Shown: positions 17,327 to 27,044, numbered from the stretch's first letter. The stretch: DNA of 42,106 bases from Rhodobacteraceae bacterium REDSEA-S34_B6 (GCA_001627925.1 LUQC01000005.1:1-42106), one strand, 5' to 3'. The notes: generated by a model not told the origin, from the sequence alone. Numbers and translations are program-made.

Positions 17327-18703
17327 TTAAAAAAAGTCTATAGAAACTTGAAGAAGCCGTTCTACTTCGGGAATATCTTCAGCCATTGTAAAAAGGGCTA
17401 TTGTATCACCCTCCTCGATCAACGTGCCTCCAGAAGGCTTAACAAACTCTTCATTTTTAATTAGACCGCCAACTAATACACTTTCCGGAAACTCAATATC
17501 ACGAATTTTTTGTCCAGCAATTGGAGATGTCGAAAGAACCTCTGCTTCCAATATTTCAGCTTCAGCATCACCTATTGCATAAACACCTTTGACGCGCCCA
17601 TGTCGAATATGTCTTAAAATCGAGCTAACAGTTGTTGCTCTTGGATTAATGTATGCATCGATACCAAGCGGTTGCATTAATGGAACCAATGTGGGATCAT
17701 TAATCAACGCGATAGCCATTTTACATCCTTGAGCCTTAGCTCGAACGGCAGCAAGCATATTTGTTTTATCATCATCAGTAATGGCTAAAACTGTATCAGC
17801 CCTAGAGACATTGGCCTCGGACAAAATACTTACGTCTAATCCATCACCATTTAACACGATAGTTCGCTCTAGATTTTCGGCGGCTACCTCAGCAATATTG
17901 ATATTTTTTTCTATTATTTTTGTTGAAATCTTTTTTTGGTTTGCCTCAAGTTGCGAGGCTACTCTTTGTCCCACATTACCACCACCAATTATAACTATAC
18001 GATTTTGTTCCAAATTTGGCTTACCAAAAACCTCAACAGATCTATAAGCATCATCCACGTGACACATAAGATAACATTCATCACCTGAAAAAAGTTGGTC
18101 GCCTGACTCGGGTGAAAAGAGAGTTCCTTCACGCCGGACGGCGACAACCAGAGTTCTAAGTGTAGAAAACAAATCAGTTAACTGCTTTAGTGGTGTATTT
18201 AAGACCGGGCAGTCTTCATCTAGCCGTAAGGCGATAAGTTGTGCTTTTTTATTCAAAAACATTTCAGTGTCAAATGCAGCGGGTGCTGCCATGCGCTTCA
18301 ATGCTGCATCCGCAACTTCCCTTTCAGGACTAATTACAACATCAATTGGTAAATGGTCTCGCCGGTAAAGATCAGAATAAATCGCATTTAGATACGACTG
18401 ACTTCTAAGCCGAGCTATTTTGCGCGGGATCGAAAAGATTGAGTGTGCAACTTGGCAGGTCACCATGTTTACCTCGTCAGAATATGTTGCAGCAATAATC
18501 ATATCAGCATCCCGCGCGCCTGCTCTATCCAAGATATCTGGATAAGAAGCAAATCCAGAGATACCCTGCACGTCTAGAGTATTTGTAGCACGGCGGATTA
18601 ATTCTGGATCATTGTCTACTACCGTTACATCGTTGCGTTCTCCCGACAGGTGGCGGGCTATTTGCCACCCAACTTGACCAGCACCACAAATTATCACTTT
18701 CAT
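17327..18703 (-). CDS. trkA: Trk system regulatory subunit TrkA
   Basis: The 458-residue peripheral membrane protein binds NAD(H)/nucleotides and gates TrkH. It shows two RCK repeats: the first opens with KVIICGAGQVGWQIA, a GxGxxG Rossmann motif with the acidic residue in VVDNDPEL, and the second with IVIIGGGNVGQRVAS near residue 233. Each is followed by a C-terminal regulatory subdomain (TrkA-C), for instance ILEAEVLSTSPIAGQKI near the end. Length matches the two-domain form. It overlaps or abuts trkH (one base) and follows ntrX after a 66-base gap, so it may belong to the long ntr transcript. Confidence 0.95.
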   Translation of the reverse strand: MKVIICGAGQVGWQIARHLSGERNDVTVVDNDPELIRRATNTLDVQGISGFASYPDILDRAGARDADMIIAATYSDEVNMVTCQVAHSIFSIPRKIARLRSQSYLNAIYSDLYRRDHLPIDVVISPEREVADAALKRMAAPAAFDTEMFLNKKAQLIALRLDEDCPVLNTPLKQLTDLFSTLRTLVVAVRREGTLFSPESGDQLFSGDECYLMCHVDDAYRSVEVFGKPNLEQNRIVIIGGGNVGQRVASQLEANQKKISTKIIEKNINIAEVAAENLERTIVLNGDGLDVSILSEANVSRADTVLAITDDDKTNMLAAVRAKAQGCKMAIALINDPTLVPLMQPLGIDAYINPRATTVSSILRHIRHGRVKGVYAIGDAEAEILEAEVLSTSPIAGQKIRDIEFPESVLVGGLIKNEEFVKPSGGTLIEEGDTIALFTMAEDIPEVERLLQVSIDFF

Positions 18704-18769
18704 ACTTAGCTCCTGTTATCATCAGAAATGGATGAACTAATTTTATTTATGAAATATACATTGAAATCG

Positions 18770-20152
18770 TCAATCATCCTCTTTTTGAGTCCTCGAAATA
18801 GAAACCACACCTAGTGATTTTAACTTCCGATGCAATGCACTGCGCTCCATTCCCACGAACTTTGCAGTCTTTGAAATGTTTCCATTAAACCTATTAATTT
18901 GAGTTACTAAATATTCTCTTTCAAAAGCCTCTCTTGCCTCTCTAAGCGGCATCGTCGCAATTGGACCAGAGGCAACATTATTCAAATTTTCATTTGTTGA
19001 GTTTGTTTCTGAAGGTAACTCCTCAATTGATACGTCTCCCTGTCCGTCGCCCAGAATAAGAACTCTTTCAACCATATTTTTTAACTGTCTAATGTTACCA
19101 GGCCACGCCATAGTCTGAAGCATAGTTGAAGCTTCGAGTGAAAGCTGCCTGAAATTTAAACCCTGCGTTTCATGAAAAGTTTTAGCAAAATGCTCAAACA
19201 ATAATGGAATATCTTCAAGTCTTTGTGAGAGTGATGGTACGTTTATCGGAACCACATTAAGTCGGTGATAGAGCTCCTCTCGGAAAGATCGCTGCTTAAT
19301 TGCTTCCCTTAGATCTTGCGATGTTGAAGAAATTACCCGAAGATCAACTCTCACCTCAGACTTTCCATTTACTCGTTGAAATTTCTGATCAACGAGTACT
19401 CTTAAAATTTTTGACTGCGTCTCCAATGGCATGTCTGCTATCTCATCAAAGTAGATGACGCCGCCATCGGCTTGAGAGAGTAAACCATCAGATGGCAAAC
19501 TAGTCCCAGCATCTCTGCCAAATAGCACATCTTCCATCCTATCTGGAGCAATAGAGGCACAATTGACAATTACAAATGGTTTAGATGCCCTTTCAGAATT
19601 TGCATGAATATATCTTGCTGCCATTTCTTTACCACTACCTGAACCACCAGTTAGCAAGACCCTCCCATTAGTCTTAGTAACTTTATCCAAATTAGTTACG
19701 AAATTTTTGAATATATTTGACTCGCCAACCATAACCGATAAAGGAGTATCTTTCCGTTTCAATTCAAAATTCTCCTGACGCAACCGAGAGGTTTCCATCG
19801 CGCGCCTTACAACAACAAGTAATTGTTCTATATTGAAGGGCTTTTCAATAAAGTCGTAGGCACCCTGCTTTATAGCAGCAACGGCAATCTCAATATTTCC
19901 ATGCCCTGAAATTATAACAACCGGAACCTGGGGGAATTCCCGTTTTGCTTTTACTAATATGTCAATTCCATCCATTTCATTATCTTTTAACCAAATATCG
20001 AGTATTAATAGCCCAGGCACAGATTTTTTTAATTCTTGAAGACAATCATCGGCACTACCACAAAGTCTCGTTTGATATCCCTCGTCTATTAATATCTCCG
20101 AAATGAGCTCGCGAATATCGCGTTCATCATCAACTATCAGGATATCTTTCAT
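18770..20152 (-). CDS. ntrX: Nitrogen/redox response regulator NtrX
   Basis: The 460-residue protein has a receiver domain (MKDILIVDDERD, phospho-acceptor Asp52 in LLILDIWL), an AAA+ domain with Walker A GGSGSGKE and Walker B GVIYFDEIADMP, and a Fis-type helix-turn-helix end (NGNISKTAKFVGMERSALHR). Within the AAA+ domain no GAFTGA loop is present; the place reads VLFGRDAGTSLPSDG. Loss of that loop is, to my knowledge, not rare among NtrX proteins, so sigma-54 activation should not be assumed. The partner kinase NtrY lies 22 bases upstream. NtrYX is tied to nitrogen, redox and envelope control in the class. A MERSALHRKLKSLGV end is the usual NtrX hallmark. Confidence 0.94.
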   Translation of the reverse strand: MKDILIVDDERDIRELISEILIDEGYQTRLCGSADDCLQELKKSVPGLLILDIWLKDNEMDGIDILVKAKREFPQVPVVIISGHGNIEIAVAAIKQGAYDFIEKPFNIEQLLVVVRRAMETSRLRQENFELKRKDTPLSVMVGESNIFKNFVTNLDKVTKTNGRVLLTGGSGSGKEMAARYIHANSERASKPFVIVNCASIAPDRMEDVLFGRDAGTSLPSDGLLSQADGGVIYFDEIADMPLETQSKILRVLVDQKFQRVNGKSEVRVDLRVISSTSQDLREAIKQRSFREELYHRLNVVPINVPSLSQRLEDIPLLFEHFAKTFHETQGLNFRQLSLEASTMLQTMAWPGNIRQLKNMVERVLILGDGQGDVSIEELPSETNSTNENLNNVASGPIATMPLREAREAFEREYLVTQINRFNGNISKTAKFVGMERSALHRKLKSLGVVSISRTQKEDD

Positions 20153-20174
20153 AGTTCTTCTCCAAGTTTCAGTC

Positions 20175-22406
20175 TCAATTTTCGTTTATGGTAAAAAGAG
20201 GTAGCTCTATTATGGCAGCAGCACCAACGTTACTACTATTTTTGTATTTAGGGGCATCCTCTAGTCGGAATGTTCCACCGTGTTCTTCAATTATTTTCTT
20301 AACTATCGCTAAACCCAAGCCAGTACCATTTTCACGTGTTGTTACATATGGCTCAAACAATCGCGCTCTGTCAGCGGGCAAACCCACGCCATTATCAACA
20401 ACTGAGACTTCAAGAAATGTATCGTGGCGCTTAACGGTAATGTCTATTTGACCGTTAACTTCGGAGGACTCGTCCTTATTCTGTCTACTTTCAATCGACT
20501 CCCCTGCATTTTTCAACAGATTGATCAGCACTTGTGAAATCATCGTTGCATCCAATTCAAACATAATCGGACCTTCAACAATGTTTCTCTTAAATAAAAT
20601 TTCTGGAAAGCCGGATTGTTGCAGTGAAATAGCAGAATTCACAACTTTAATGATATCCTCAGACTGCTTTTCCGGTTCAGGCATCCTTGCAAATTTTGAA
20701 AACTCATCCACAATTCGGCTGAGATCATTGGTCTGTCTGACAATTACTTCTGTCATATCAGCTAGCGTATCACTCTCTCTGTCCACAAGAGGCATGAACT
20801 TCCGCTTTATTCTCTCAGCTGACAATCTAATTGGAGTTAGTGGGTTTTTAATTTCATGAGCTATTCGCTGCGCTACATCTCCCCAAGCAGCCGCTCTCTG
20901 AGCAGATACAAGTTGCGTAACGTCGTCAAAAGCCACAACAAAACCATCAATATTATCATCTTCATCTTTCATGGGCGCCATTCTGACTAAAAGGTTCTCC
21001 AATCTACCCGCTCTCAACAGCTTAATTTCCTGCTGAAAGCTTTTCAAATTGTCATTAAATAGCGCGGTAAACATTGGTGCAAATTCTGGAACTAATATAT
21101 CGAGCGTAGTATTTTCTAAATTTTTATCATCACAGTTTAGCAAACTGATAGCAGAACGATTAATAAAGGATATTTTTCCACTCGGATTTAAGCAAATTAC
21201 TCCAGAGGTAACAGAAGCCAGAACACTATCAAAAAGCCTCCGTCTCTCATCAATTTGAGAGGTGTTTTGTAACAGCTTATCACGTTGTATCTTTAACTGA
21301 CCTGTCATACGATTAAATAGCTTAGAGAGCTGAGCTATTTCATCATCACCGGTTTCTTCGCGTACCCTTACATTAAGCTCACCTTTAGCAATTTTTTGTG
21401 CAGCACCGGTCAAACGACCAATCGGTCTAGATAGTCTTTCTGCAAACCACAAACCCAATAACACTGAGCTCATGATCATTAGTATAGCAAACGCAAGATA
21501 CACAAGTGCAAAGTTAAATAATACCTTGCCTTTTTCATTTTCTAGTTGCTGGTATAAAGATGCTGTTTCCTGTGTCTCATCAAGTAAGTTAAGTAAATTT
21601 CCATCTACCAAGCGTGTTACGTAAAGATAATGTCGAGGAAAACCATCAATATAAACCAAGGCACGGATTTCATTATTGTCCCAATCCTCAATAATTTGAA
21701 CTTGCTTCAATGCAGCATCAAAAAGTGAAGGTTCTGGCTCATCGTAATCAAATGCATAATTACGAAAACCCCTAAGTTTTATCTTTCCTTGATCATCAAT
21801 AACAAAGGCCTCTTTCATTCCCCTTTGCATCTCTTGTTGCAGCTTTGCCAAATGAGTCCTAAACTCAGAAAAATCTGTACCTAGTCGGCTCTTTCTAAAA
21901 CTCCCTAAGTCATTAGCTAAATCGGTAATGTCTTCTACCATCGCTTCCCGCTGTTCAGTCTCATAAGCCTCAGCAGCAGACCTGGACGCACCTATTACAC
22001 TTTGAACCCTGTCAGAAAACCAAGCTTCAAGCCCCATATTGACCGTGAAAGTAGCGAAGACAGCTACCCCAATTGTAGGCAACAACGCCATTACTGTAAA
22101 AAATCCAGTTAAACGTAAATGTAGTTGCGAGCCAGCTGACCTTTGTCTTCTCTGTGAAATAATCCGCAATATTCTCAATATTACGAACGCAACTATTGTG
22201 ATTACATATATAAGATCTGCCAATAAAACTAGCTGGAGCAGCCTAGACTGCGCTCGCAAATCAAAAGGACCTAGCACAACATATGTAACAAAAGCCAAAA
22301 ATGGACCCAGAAAAACTAGATAAATAGTGGAAGAAGCCCTTACACGATCTAACGCCCTAGTATTTAAAAACCTGGTTAGAGAAAACCGCATTGTACTTAC
22401 TGACAC
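20175..22406 (-). CDS. ntrY: Sensor histidine kinase NtrY
   Basis: The 743-residue membrane kinase is the partner of NtrX. Three or four hydrophobic segments near residues 30-125 and one near 300 anchor it and frame a periplasmic sensor region; then come HAMP (RLSRPIGRLTGAAQKIAKGEL), PAS, HisKA with His517 in IAHEIKNPLTPIRLSAER, and the ATPase domain with NLLKNAGESIESR, VDNGVGLP and GTGLGLAIVKKI. All boxes of an active kinase are present. The frame starts with GTG at 22406; an ATG at 22391 is also possible, neither with a strong ribosome site. A 52-base gap to ntrC holds a perfect inverted repeat, so ntrYX may have its own control. Confidence 0.94.
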   Translation of the reverse strand: MSVSTMRFSLTRFLNTRALDRVRASSTIYLVFLGPFLAFVTYVVLGPFDLRAQSRLLQLVLLADLIYVITIVAFVILRILRIISQRRQRSAGSQLHLRLTGFFTVMALLPTIGVAVFATFTVNMGLEAWFSDRVQSVIGASRSAAEAYETEQREAMVEDITDLANDLGSFRKSRLGTDFSEFRTHLAKLQQEMQRGMKEAFVIDDQGKIKLRGFRNYAFDYDEPEPSLFDAALKQVQIIEDWDNNEIRALVYIDGFPRHYLYVTRLVDGNLLNLLDETQETASLYQQLENEKGKVLFNFALVYLAFAILMIMSSVLLGLWFAERLSRPIGRLTGAAQKIAKGELNVRVREETGDDEIAQLSKLFNRMTGQLKIQRDKLLQNTSQIDERRRLFDSVLASVTSGVICLNPSGKISFINRSAISLLNCDDKNLENTTLDILVPEFAPMFTALFNDNLKSFQQEIKLLRAGRLENLLVRMAPMKDEDDNIDGFVVAFDDVTQLVSAQRAAAWGDVAQRIAHEIKNPLTPIRLSAERIKRKFMPLVDRESDTLADMTEVIVRQTNDLSRIVDEFSKFARMPEPEKQSEDIIKVVNSAISLQQSGFPEILFKRNIVEGPIMFELDATMISQVLINLLKNAGESIESRQNKDESSEVNGQIDITVKRHDTFLEVSVVDNGVGLPADRARLFEPYVTTRENGTGLGLAIVKKIIEEHGGTFRLEDAPKYKNSSNVGAAAIIELPLFTINEN

Positions 22407-22420
22407 AAAGACTCACTTAT

Positions 22421-22440
22421 ACATATTGTTGACAATATGT
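22421..22440. promoter_or_regulatory. Perfect 9-bp inverted repeat between ntrC and ntrY
   Basis: ACATATTGT (22421-22429) and ACAATATGT (22432-22440) are exact reverse complements separated by TG. The element fills much of the 52-base gap between the ntrC stop and the ntrY start. As DNA it has the shape of a dimeric repressor or activator site; as RNA it would give a hairpin without a following U tract, so it does not look like a full terminator. On the minus strand TATAAG follows directly, but no -35 is seen at proper distance. Which protein binds, if any, is unknown. Confidence 0.4.
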
Positions 22441-22458
22441 AACACTATTGTTGCCGCA

Positions 22459-23844
22459 TTACATCAGTTTTCTTCTTCTTGTTACTTGAATATCTAATTC
22501 AGATATCTTTTTGCGGAGCGTATTCCGATTTATTCCAAGCAAATTTGCACACTTAGCCTGATTACCCCCAGTTGCATCCAAGGCAATTGTTATAAGCGGA
22601 AATTCAACTTCTTTTAATATTCTTTGATAAACACCGTTTGGTGGAAGTTGCGAGCCATGAAGATCAAAATATCTTCTTAGGTGCTTTTCGACATCGGATG
22701 CGAGTCTATCGCTTTTTCCGTTTGACAAGACTGCATCTACTTCAGGTTGGTTAGACAATGCTTGCTCGACTTCACCAAGTGAAATGACTGCCTCTTTTGC
22801 CGTCAATCCAAGCCTTTTAACCATATTCTCTAGCTGCCTAACATTTCCTGGCCAAGTATATGTCTGTATTAATTTCATCGCAGACGAGTCAAAACTTCTT
22901 GAAATGCCAGTTTCTTTGTCAACTTTTTCCAGAAAGAAGCTTGCTAATAAAGGGATATCCTCAAACCGTTCCCTAAGTGGAGGAACTGTTATAGGAGCCC
23001 CTCCCAAACGATAAAAGAGATCACGCCTGACTTTTTGATCATCCACTGCCTCAGTCATATCCCCAACTAAAGTAGCCAGAAAACGTGGAGAGTGTTCTCC
23101 AGGTGAGTCAATCATACTAACCAATCTTCCTTGCTCGGCTGGCCCCAAATCCGATATCTCTTCTATAAGAATTGTGCCATCTTTTGCACGTGCAAGAATT
23201 TTAGAAGGCCCATCCAATTCGACTAAATCATCCGCCCTCATTCTCACTAAAGGCATATTCCTTCTATCCGAAAAATCATGTAGTACTTGTGCAACCAACG
23301 TTTTACCAGTTCCTGACTCACCAGATATTAATACTGGTAATTCAGAATTCATTAGCCTGGCCACAAAACGGTAGAGATTTTGCATTGAAGCAGTTTTGCC
23401 AACTATTGGTAAGCCTTCATCAGCCGCATCCATGTTAGTAGTTCTGATAGAAGCATTCGACGAAGCCGAAAGACCCTTTCCTTTTTTTGACAATGCCTTT
23501 GCGCATCTCTTCATTAAGTCTGGCAAATCAAATGGTTTAGGCAAGTAGTCATATGCATCTGCTTCTGCTGCTTGAATTGCGGTCATGATAGTGTTTTGGG
23601 CGGAAATTACGATAACTGGTAAATCTGGGCGATCCTGAGCAATTTTTGGCAACATCTCTAACCCATTCCCATCCGGCATCATGACATCAGTAATTACTGC
23701 ATCGCCTTTTCCTTCCGAAACCCATCGCATTAGCGTCGTTAAACTGGAAGTTGCATGGACTTTTACGCCTGCGCGCGTAAGCGCCTGAGTGAGTACTGTA
23801 CGAATTGTCCTATCGTCATCTGCAACTAAAACAGTGCCATCCAT
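22459..23844 (-). CDS. ntrC: Nitrogen response regulator NtrC lacking the GAFTGA loop
   Basis: The 461-residue regulator has a receiver domain ([12 protein letters not shown], phospho-acceptor Asp53 in [11 protein letters not shown]), an AAA+ domain with Walker A GESGTGKT and an arginine-finger region [11 protein letters not shown], and a Fis-type DNA-binding end ([21 protein letters not shown]). The middle of the AAA+ domain departs from normal NtrC: the ELFGHEKGAFTGA stretch is absent, replaced by a short [15 protein letters not shown], and Walker B reads TILIEEI instead of the usual DE pair. GAFTGA contacts sigma-54, so this protein may not activate sigma-54 promoters; Rhodobacter capsulatus NtrC, which also lacks the loop, works with the housekeeping polymerase. 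No frameshift or sharp junction is seen, so divergence looks genuine. ntrB lies 12 bases upstream. Confidence 0.93.
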   Translation of the reverse strand: MDGTVLVADDDRTIRTVLTQALTRAGVKVHATSSLTTLMRWVSEGKGDAVITDVMMPDGNGLEMLPKIAQDRPDLPVIVISAQNTIMTAIQAAEADAYDYLPKPFDLPDLMKRCAKALSKKGKGLSASSNASIRTTNMDAADEGLPIVGKTASMQNLYRFVARLMNSELPVLISGESGTGKTLVAQVLHDFSDRRNMPLVRMRADDLVELDGPSKILARAKDGTILIEEISDLGPAEQGRLVSMIDSPGEHSPRFLATLVGDMTEAVDDQKVRRDLFYRLGGAPITVPPLRERFEDIPLLASFFLEKVDKETGISRSFDSSAMKLIQTYTWPGNVRQLENMVKRLGLTAKEAVISLGEVEQALSNQPEVDAVLSNGKSDRLASDVEKHLRRYFDLHGSQLPPNGVYQRILKEVEFPLITIALDATGGNQAKCANLLGINRNTLRKKISELDIQVTRRRKLM

Positions 23845-23856
23845 CCTAAATTCCTC

Positions 23857-24921
23857 TTAATTAAGTTTCGTCACAAAAGGTAAAGAAATACGAAACACAG
23901 TATATCCAGGCTTAGACTCGAGAGATATTAAACCATTGTGATCCGAGATAATTTTACTTGTTAATGCTAGACCGAGACCAGTTCCATTATCGCGCCCTGA
24001 AACGAAAGGATCGAAAATTTCATCTCTTATGTCATCAGAAACTCCAGGACCATTATCTATGACCTCGACCTGGATCGGCATAGAGTGGCCAGAGCCATCA
24101 GCTCTTCGTAGTTTAAAGCTGTGTTCAAAAAATGTACGTAATTTAATGTTACCATTATTTGGCTGCACTTCAGAGGCATTTTTAATTAAATTTAAAAAGA
24201 CTTGAAGTAATTGATCTGGATCTCCGTAAACTAATGGCAAAGAAGGATCATATTCCTCTTTAAAATTTATATGTGCACTAAAGCCTAACTTCGCTGAACG
24301 CTTCGCCCTATCTATTACATCATGAATATTTAGTGGTTTAGGATCAATCGATTTCAAATTCCCAAACTGCTCAACCTGCTCTAATAAAGTTAAAATTCTT
24401 CTAGTTTCGGCAACAATCAAATCTGTAATTTCTAGATCATTTGCCGAAAGTCCCATCGACAATAACTGTGCCGCTCCCGTAATACCTGCAAGAGGGTTTT
24501 TAATTTCATGGGCCAGCATTTCAGCCATCCCTATGGCAGACTTTGCGGCTGCTTTTACAGACTTGGAGTGGGAAATTCGACCAGCAATCTCTCGTGGGGC
24601 AATCAATATGATAGTACTACCTTCAAGACCAATGATTGGTGCAATCTGTATGTTACAACGGACTGGATCTCTTCCGTTAGCTCCTACTTTGACATCTGTA
24701 ATGAACAAAGGAGAATTAAATTTTTTTACTTTCTTGTAGCTATCCTCTAAAGATGCATCAATTGCTATTAGGTCCCATATACTTCTATTTTTAAGGGATT
24801 TGCTTGATGCATTTAAAAACCCCTCACCAGGCGGATTAACCTCAACAACAATGTCTTCGCTGTTTAAAACAACAGACGGAAGTGGGATAGACATCCAAAC
24901 TTTCTCATAATCCACATTCAT
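23857..24921 (-). CDS. ntrB: Nitrogen regulation sensor kinase NtrB
   Basis: The 354-residue cytoplasmic kinase/phosphatase controls NtrC in response to PII. An N-terminal PAS domain (about residues 10-110) is followed by HisKA with His138 in MLAHEIKNPLAGI and the ATPase domain with N box NLIKNASEV, G1 box VIDNGPGVSDD and G2 box GTGLGLALTSKII. No membrane segment is seen, which separates it from NtrY. Its ATG overlaps the stop of dusB (four bases), the classical nifR3-ntrB coupling. Since dusB is frameshifted here, coupled translation from dusB would be expected to be weakened, though ntrB itself is intact. Confidence 0.95.
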   Translation of the reverse strand: MNVDYEKVWMSIPLPSVVLNSEDIVVEVNPPGEGFLNASSKSLKNRSIWDLIAIDASLEDSYKKVKKFNSPLFITDVKVGANGRDPVRCNIQIAPIIGLEGSTIILIAPREIAGRISHSKSVKAAAKSAIGMAEMLAHEIKNPLAGITGAAQLLSMGLSANDLEITDLIVAETRRILTLLEQVEQFGNLKSIDPKPLNIHDVIDRAKRSAKLGFSAHINFKEEYDPSLPLVYGDPDQLLQVFLNLIKNASEVQPNNGNIKLRTFFEHSFKLRRADGSGHSMPIQVEVIDNGPGVSDDIRDEIFDPFVSGRDNGTGLGLALTSKIISDHNGLISLESKPGYTVFRISLPFVTKLN

Positions 24922-25734
24922 TGGTTAAGCCGCTCTGGTATTTCAAAAAGCTTTCTAATTACCTCTTTTGAAGAGTTCTCTTTTAAAAAATCTGTTGATA
25001 ATTTTGTTGATAAACCAAAAATATCCAAATAACGCTTTAAATGTTTTCGAGCTATCCTTACGCCAAGAGATTCGCCATAAAATGTTAAGATTTCGTCGTA
25101 GTGCCCCACAATTAACTCAATAAGCCTCAATACGTTAGGACTTGGCGGCTGAGGCTTTTTATTTAAGAACGCTGATATTTGAGAGATTAGCCAAGGCTTA
25201 CCGATAACACCCCGCCCGATCATTAATCCATCAGTCTCCGACAACTTTAAGGCTTCGCTGGCCGAGCGTATATCTACAATATCTCCATTAGCTATAACGG
25301 GGATCTAGACGCGCCTTCAAAGAAACAGGTAAATCAACAGCGTTAACAACGCTTTCTATAATTGCCGACGCTTTTTTCAAATCACGCATAAGCGCTGAGC
25401 CAGAATAACCTCCAACGACTTTTTTTGCAGGACAGCCCATATTAATATCTATTGCCCTAGCGCCAAGATCCGAAACTATTTTTGCTGCTTCGCCCATTGC
25501 TTTTGGTTCACACCCAGCGAGCTGGACTGCTGTATTAGAAAAACTGCTACCCAATTCGATTTTTTGGTTTTTTACATTTCTCGACAGCACGCTATGATCA
25601 GCTATCATTTCACTAAAAACCATGTCCACACCAAATTTAGAAACCACGTTTCTGAATGGTAAATCCGTAACTCCTGCCATTGGAGCTAAAAGAACAGGAA
25701 TTTTGCCCTTTTCTATGATCGAATTTAGCGTCAA
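24918..25734 (-). pseudogene. dusB: tRNA-dihydrouridine synthase DusB (NifR3), frameshifted by an internal deletion
   Basis: Two adjacent frames make one broken gene. Codons from 25734 encode a normal start: LAPMAGVTDLPFRNVV, FSEMIADHSVL, QLAGCEP, the catalytic cysteine in INMGCPAKKV, and LPVSLKARLD, then a stop at 25288. Downstream, in another frame, PVIANGDIVDIRSASEA continues and leads to GLMIGRGVIGKPWL and a normal C-terminus ending at 24918. In intact DusB about 50 residues lie between LK(A/I)R(L/T)G and PVIANGD, including the FMN/tRNA-contacting HGRT segment. Their loss (about 150 bp, not a multiple of three) explains the frameshift; the junction is near 25303-25306. No other stop or damage is visible. 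This is either a recent deletion or an assembly error. The operon position before ntrB is the usual one. Confidence 0.88.
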
Positions 25735-25753
25735 AATAACTCCATAATGTTAG

Positions 25754-25769
25754 AATTAGAGTTCTAATT
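25754..25769. promoter_or_regulatory. Palindrome upstream of dusB-ntrBC
   Basis: AATTAGA (25754-25760) and TCTAATT (25763-25769) are exact reverse complements around a GT centre, about 20 bases before the dusB start in the 177-base divergent gap between dusB and ispD. Position and form fit an operator or a short mRNA hairpin in the dusB leader. It does not match the TGCAC-type NtrC site I know. No confident promoter hexamers were identified in the gap. Confidence 0.3.
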
Positions 25770-25911
25770 AAAGTTGAACAATATTTTATGCTATTTTTTT
25801 CATCAATCTACATCAAATGATTAAATATTAGGCAAGTATTGATTTATTGAATATTTTTAGAAGAACACTTAGACCATTCTTGAGATCCAATAATAAAAGT
25901 GTGACAGATCG

Positions 25912-26562
25912 ATGAAAATTAGTGCCGTAATACTTGCTGCTGGTAGAGGAACGCGAGCTGGAGGTGCAAATCCTAAACAATGGCAGAATTTAGGTAATAA
26001 ACGAATTATCGACCATTCAATAGATTTATTTAAAAATATTGCCAGGATTAATAATATTATGGTCGTTCTCCATCCAGACGATCTTCATCTTTTAGATAGA
26101 AGCGATGTTTTAGTTACAAAAGGTGGGCATACAAGATCAGCGTCCGTTAAATTTGGCCTTGAGGCATTGAAACAAAATGATATGCCAGATTACGTACTAA
26201 TTCATGATGCAGCACGACCCTCAACTCCACTAACTGTTATCAATGATGTAATTGATAACTTAGAAACAGCCGATGCTGTATCGCCTGGCTTACCTGTTAC
26301 CGACACACTTTGGGAGGTCATTGACGAAAACGTGGTGCGAACCCAAAGCCGGAGAAATATCTGGCGAGCTCAAACGCCACAGGGTTTTAACTTCAAAAAA
26401 ATACTCGAAGCTCATACGGTTAGTTCATCAACTGCGACTGATGATGTTGAAGTTGCCACTTCAGCAGGACTTAAAGTAAAAGTAATATACGGTAGTGAAA
26501 AAAATATTAAAATAACAACAGCCGAAGATTTTGATCGCGTTAAGGCTGTGTTAGGATATTAA
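25912..26562 (+). CDS. ispD: 2-C-methyl-D-erythritol 4-phosphate cytidylyltransferase IspD
   Basis: The 216-residue enzyme activates methylerythritol phosphate with CTP in the non-mevalonate isoprenoid pathway. It opens with [19 protein letters not shown], the CTP-binding glycine-rich loop with its basic residues, has [16 protein letters not shown] and the [12 protein letters not shown] motif with the metal-binding Asp, and ends with [15 protein letters not shown]. Slightly shorter than usual, mostly near residue 180, without loss of a motif. In many alphaproteobacteria ispD and ispF are fused; here they are separate, ispF starting two bases after the stop. It is divergent from dusB, a common class arrangement. 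Confidence 0.95.
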   Translation: MKISAVILAAGRGTRAGGANPKQWQNLGNKRIIDHSIDLFKNIARINNIMVVLHPDDLHLLDRSDVLVTKGGHTRSASVKFGLEALKQNDMPDYVLIHDAARPSTPLTVINDVIDNLETADAVSPGLPVTDTLWEVIDENVVRTQSRRNIWRAQTPQGFNFKKILEAHTVSSSTATDDVEVATSAGLKVKVIYGSEKNIKITTAEDFDRVKAVLGY

Positions 26563-26564
26563 TT

Positions 26565-27044
26565 ATGGATATAAGAATTGGTCACGGTTTTGATGTACAC
26601 GCTTTTGAGGAAGGTAATTTTGTAATCTTGGGTGGCGTTAAAATTTCTCACACCTCTAAGCTCAGCGGACACTCGGACGCAGATGTGCTACTGCATGCGA
26701 TAACAGACGCTATTTTCGGAGCCCTAGCAGAGGGAGACATTGGCACTCATTTTCCACCAGATGACGTAACCTGGAAGGATGCCCCTAGCGAGATTTTTCT
26801 CAAATATGCAGTGAAACTTGCAAAAAGTAAAAACTTTAAAATTGGTAATGTTGATTGTACTATAATTTGTGAAAAGCCAAAAATTAAACCTCATGCTGAA
26901 TTAATAAAGAAAAATATACAAAATATCATAAATGTAAAAAAAGACAGAGTTTCTGTGAAAGCAACAACCAGCGAAAGATTGGGGTTTACTGGGCGTGAAG
27001 AAGGAATTGCTGCTATAGCCACGGCAACTCTTATCACCCCATGA
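26565..27044 (+). CDS. ispF: 2-C-methyl-D-erythritol 2,4-cyclodiphosphate synthase IspF
   Basis: The 159-residue enzyme forms the cyclic diphosphate of the methylerythritol pathway as a trimer with a zinc site. Zinc ligands are seen in GHGFDVHAF (Asp8, His10) and [13 protein letters not shown] (His42), followed by [12 protein letters not shown] and the C-terminal [17 protein letters not shown] with the catalytic Thr. Length is exactly as usual. It starts two bases after ispD and overlaps pgpA by four bases (ATGA), so ispD, ispF and pgpA should be translated together. Confidence 0.97.
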   Translation: MDIRIGHGFDVHAFEEGNFVILGGVKISHTSKLSGHSDADVLLHAITDAIFGALAEGDIGTHFPPDDVTWKDAPSEIFLKYAVKLAKSKNFKIGNVDCTIICEKPKIKPHAELIKKNIQNIINVKKDRVSVKATTSERLGFTGREEGIAAIATATLITP

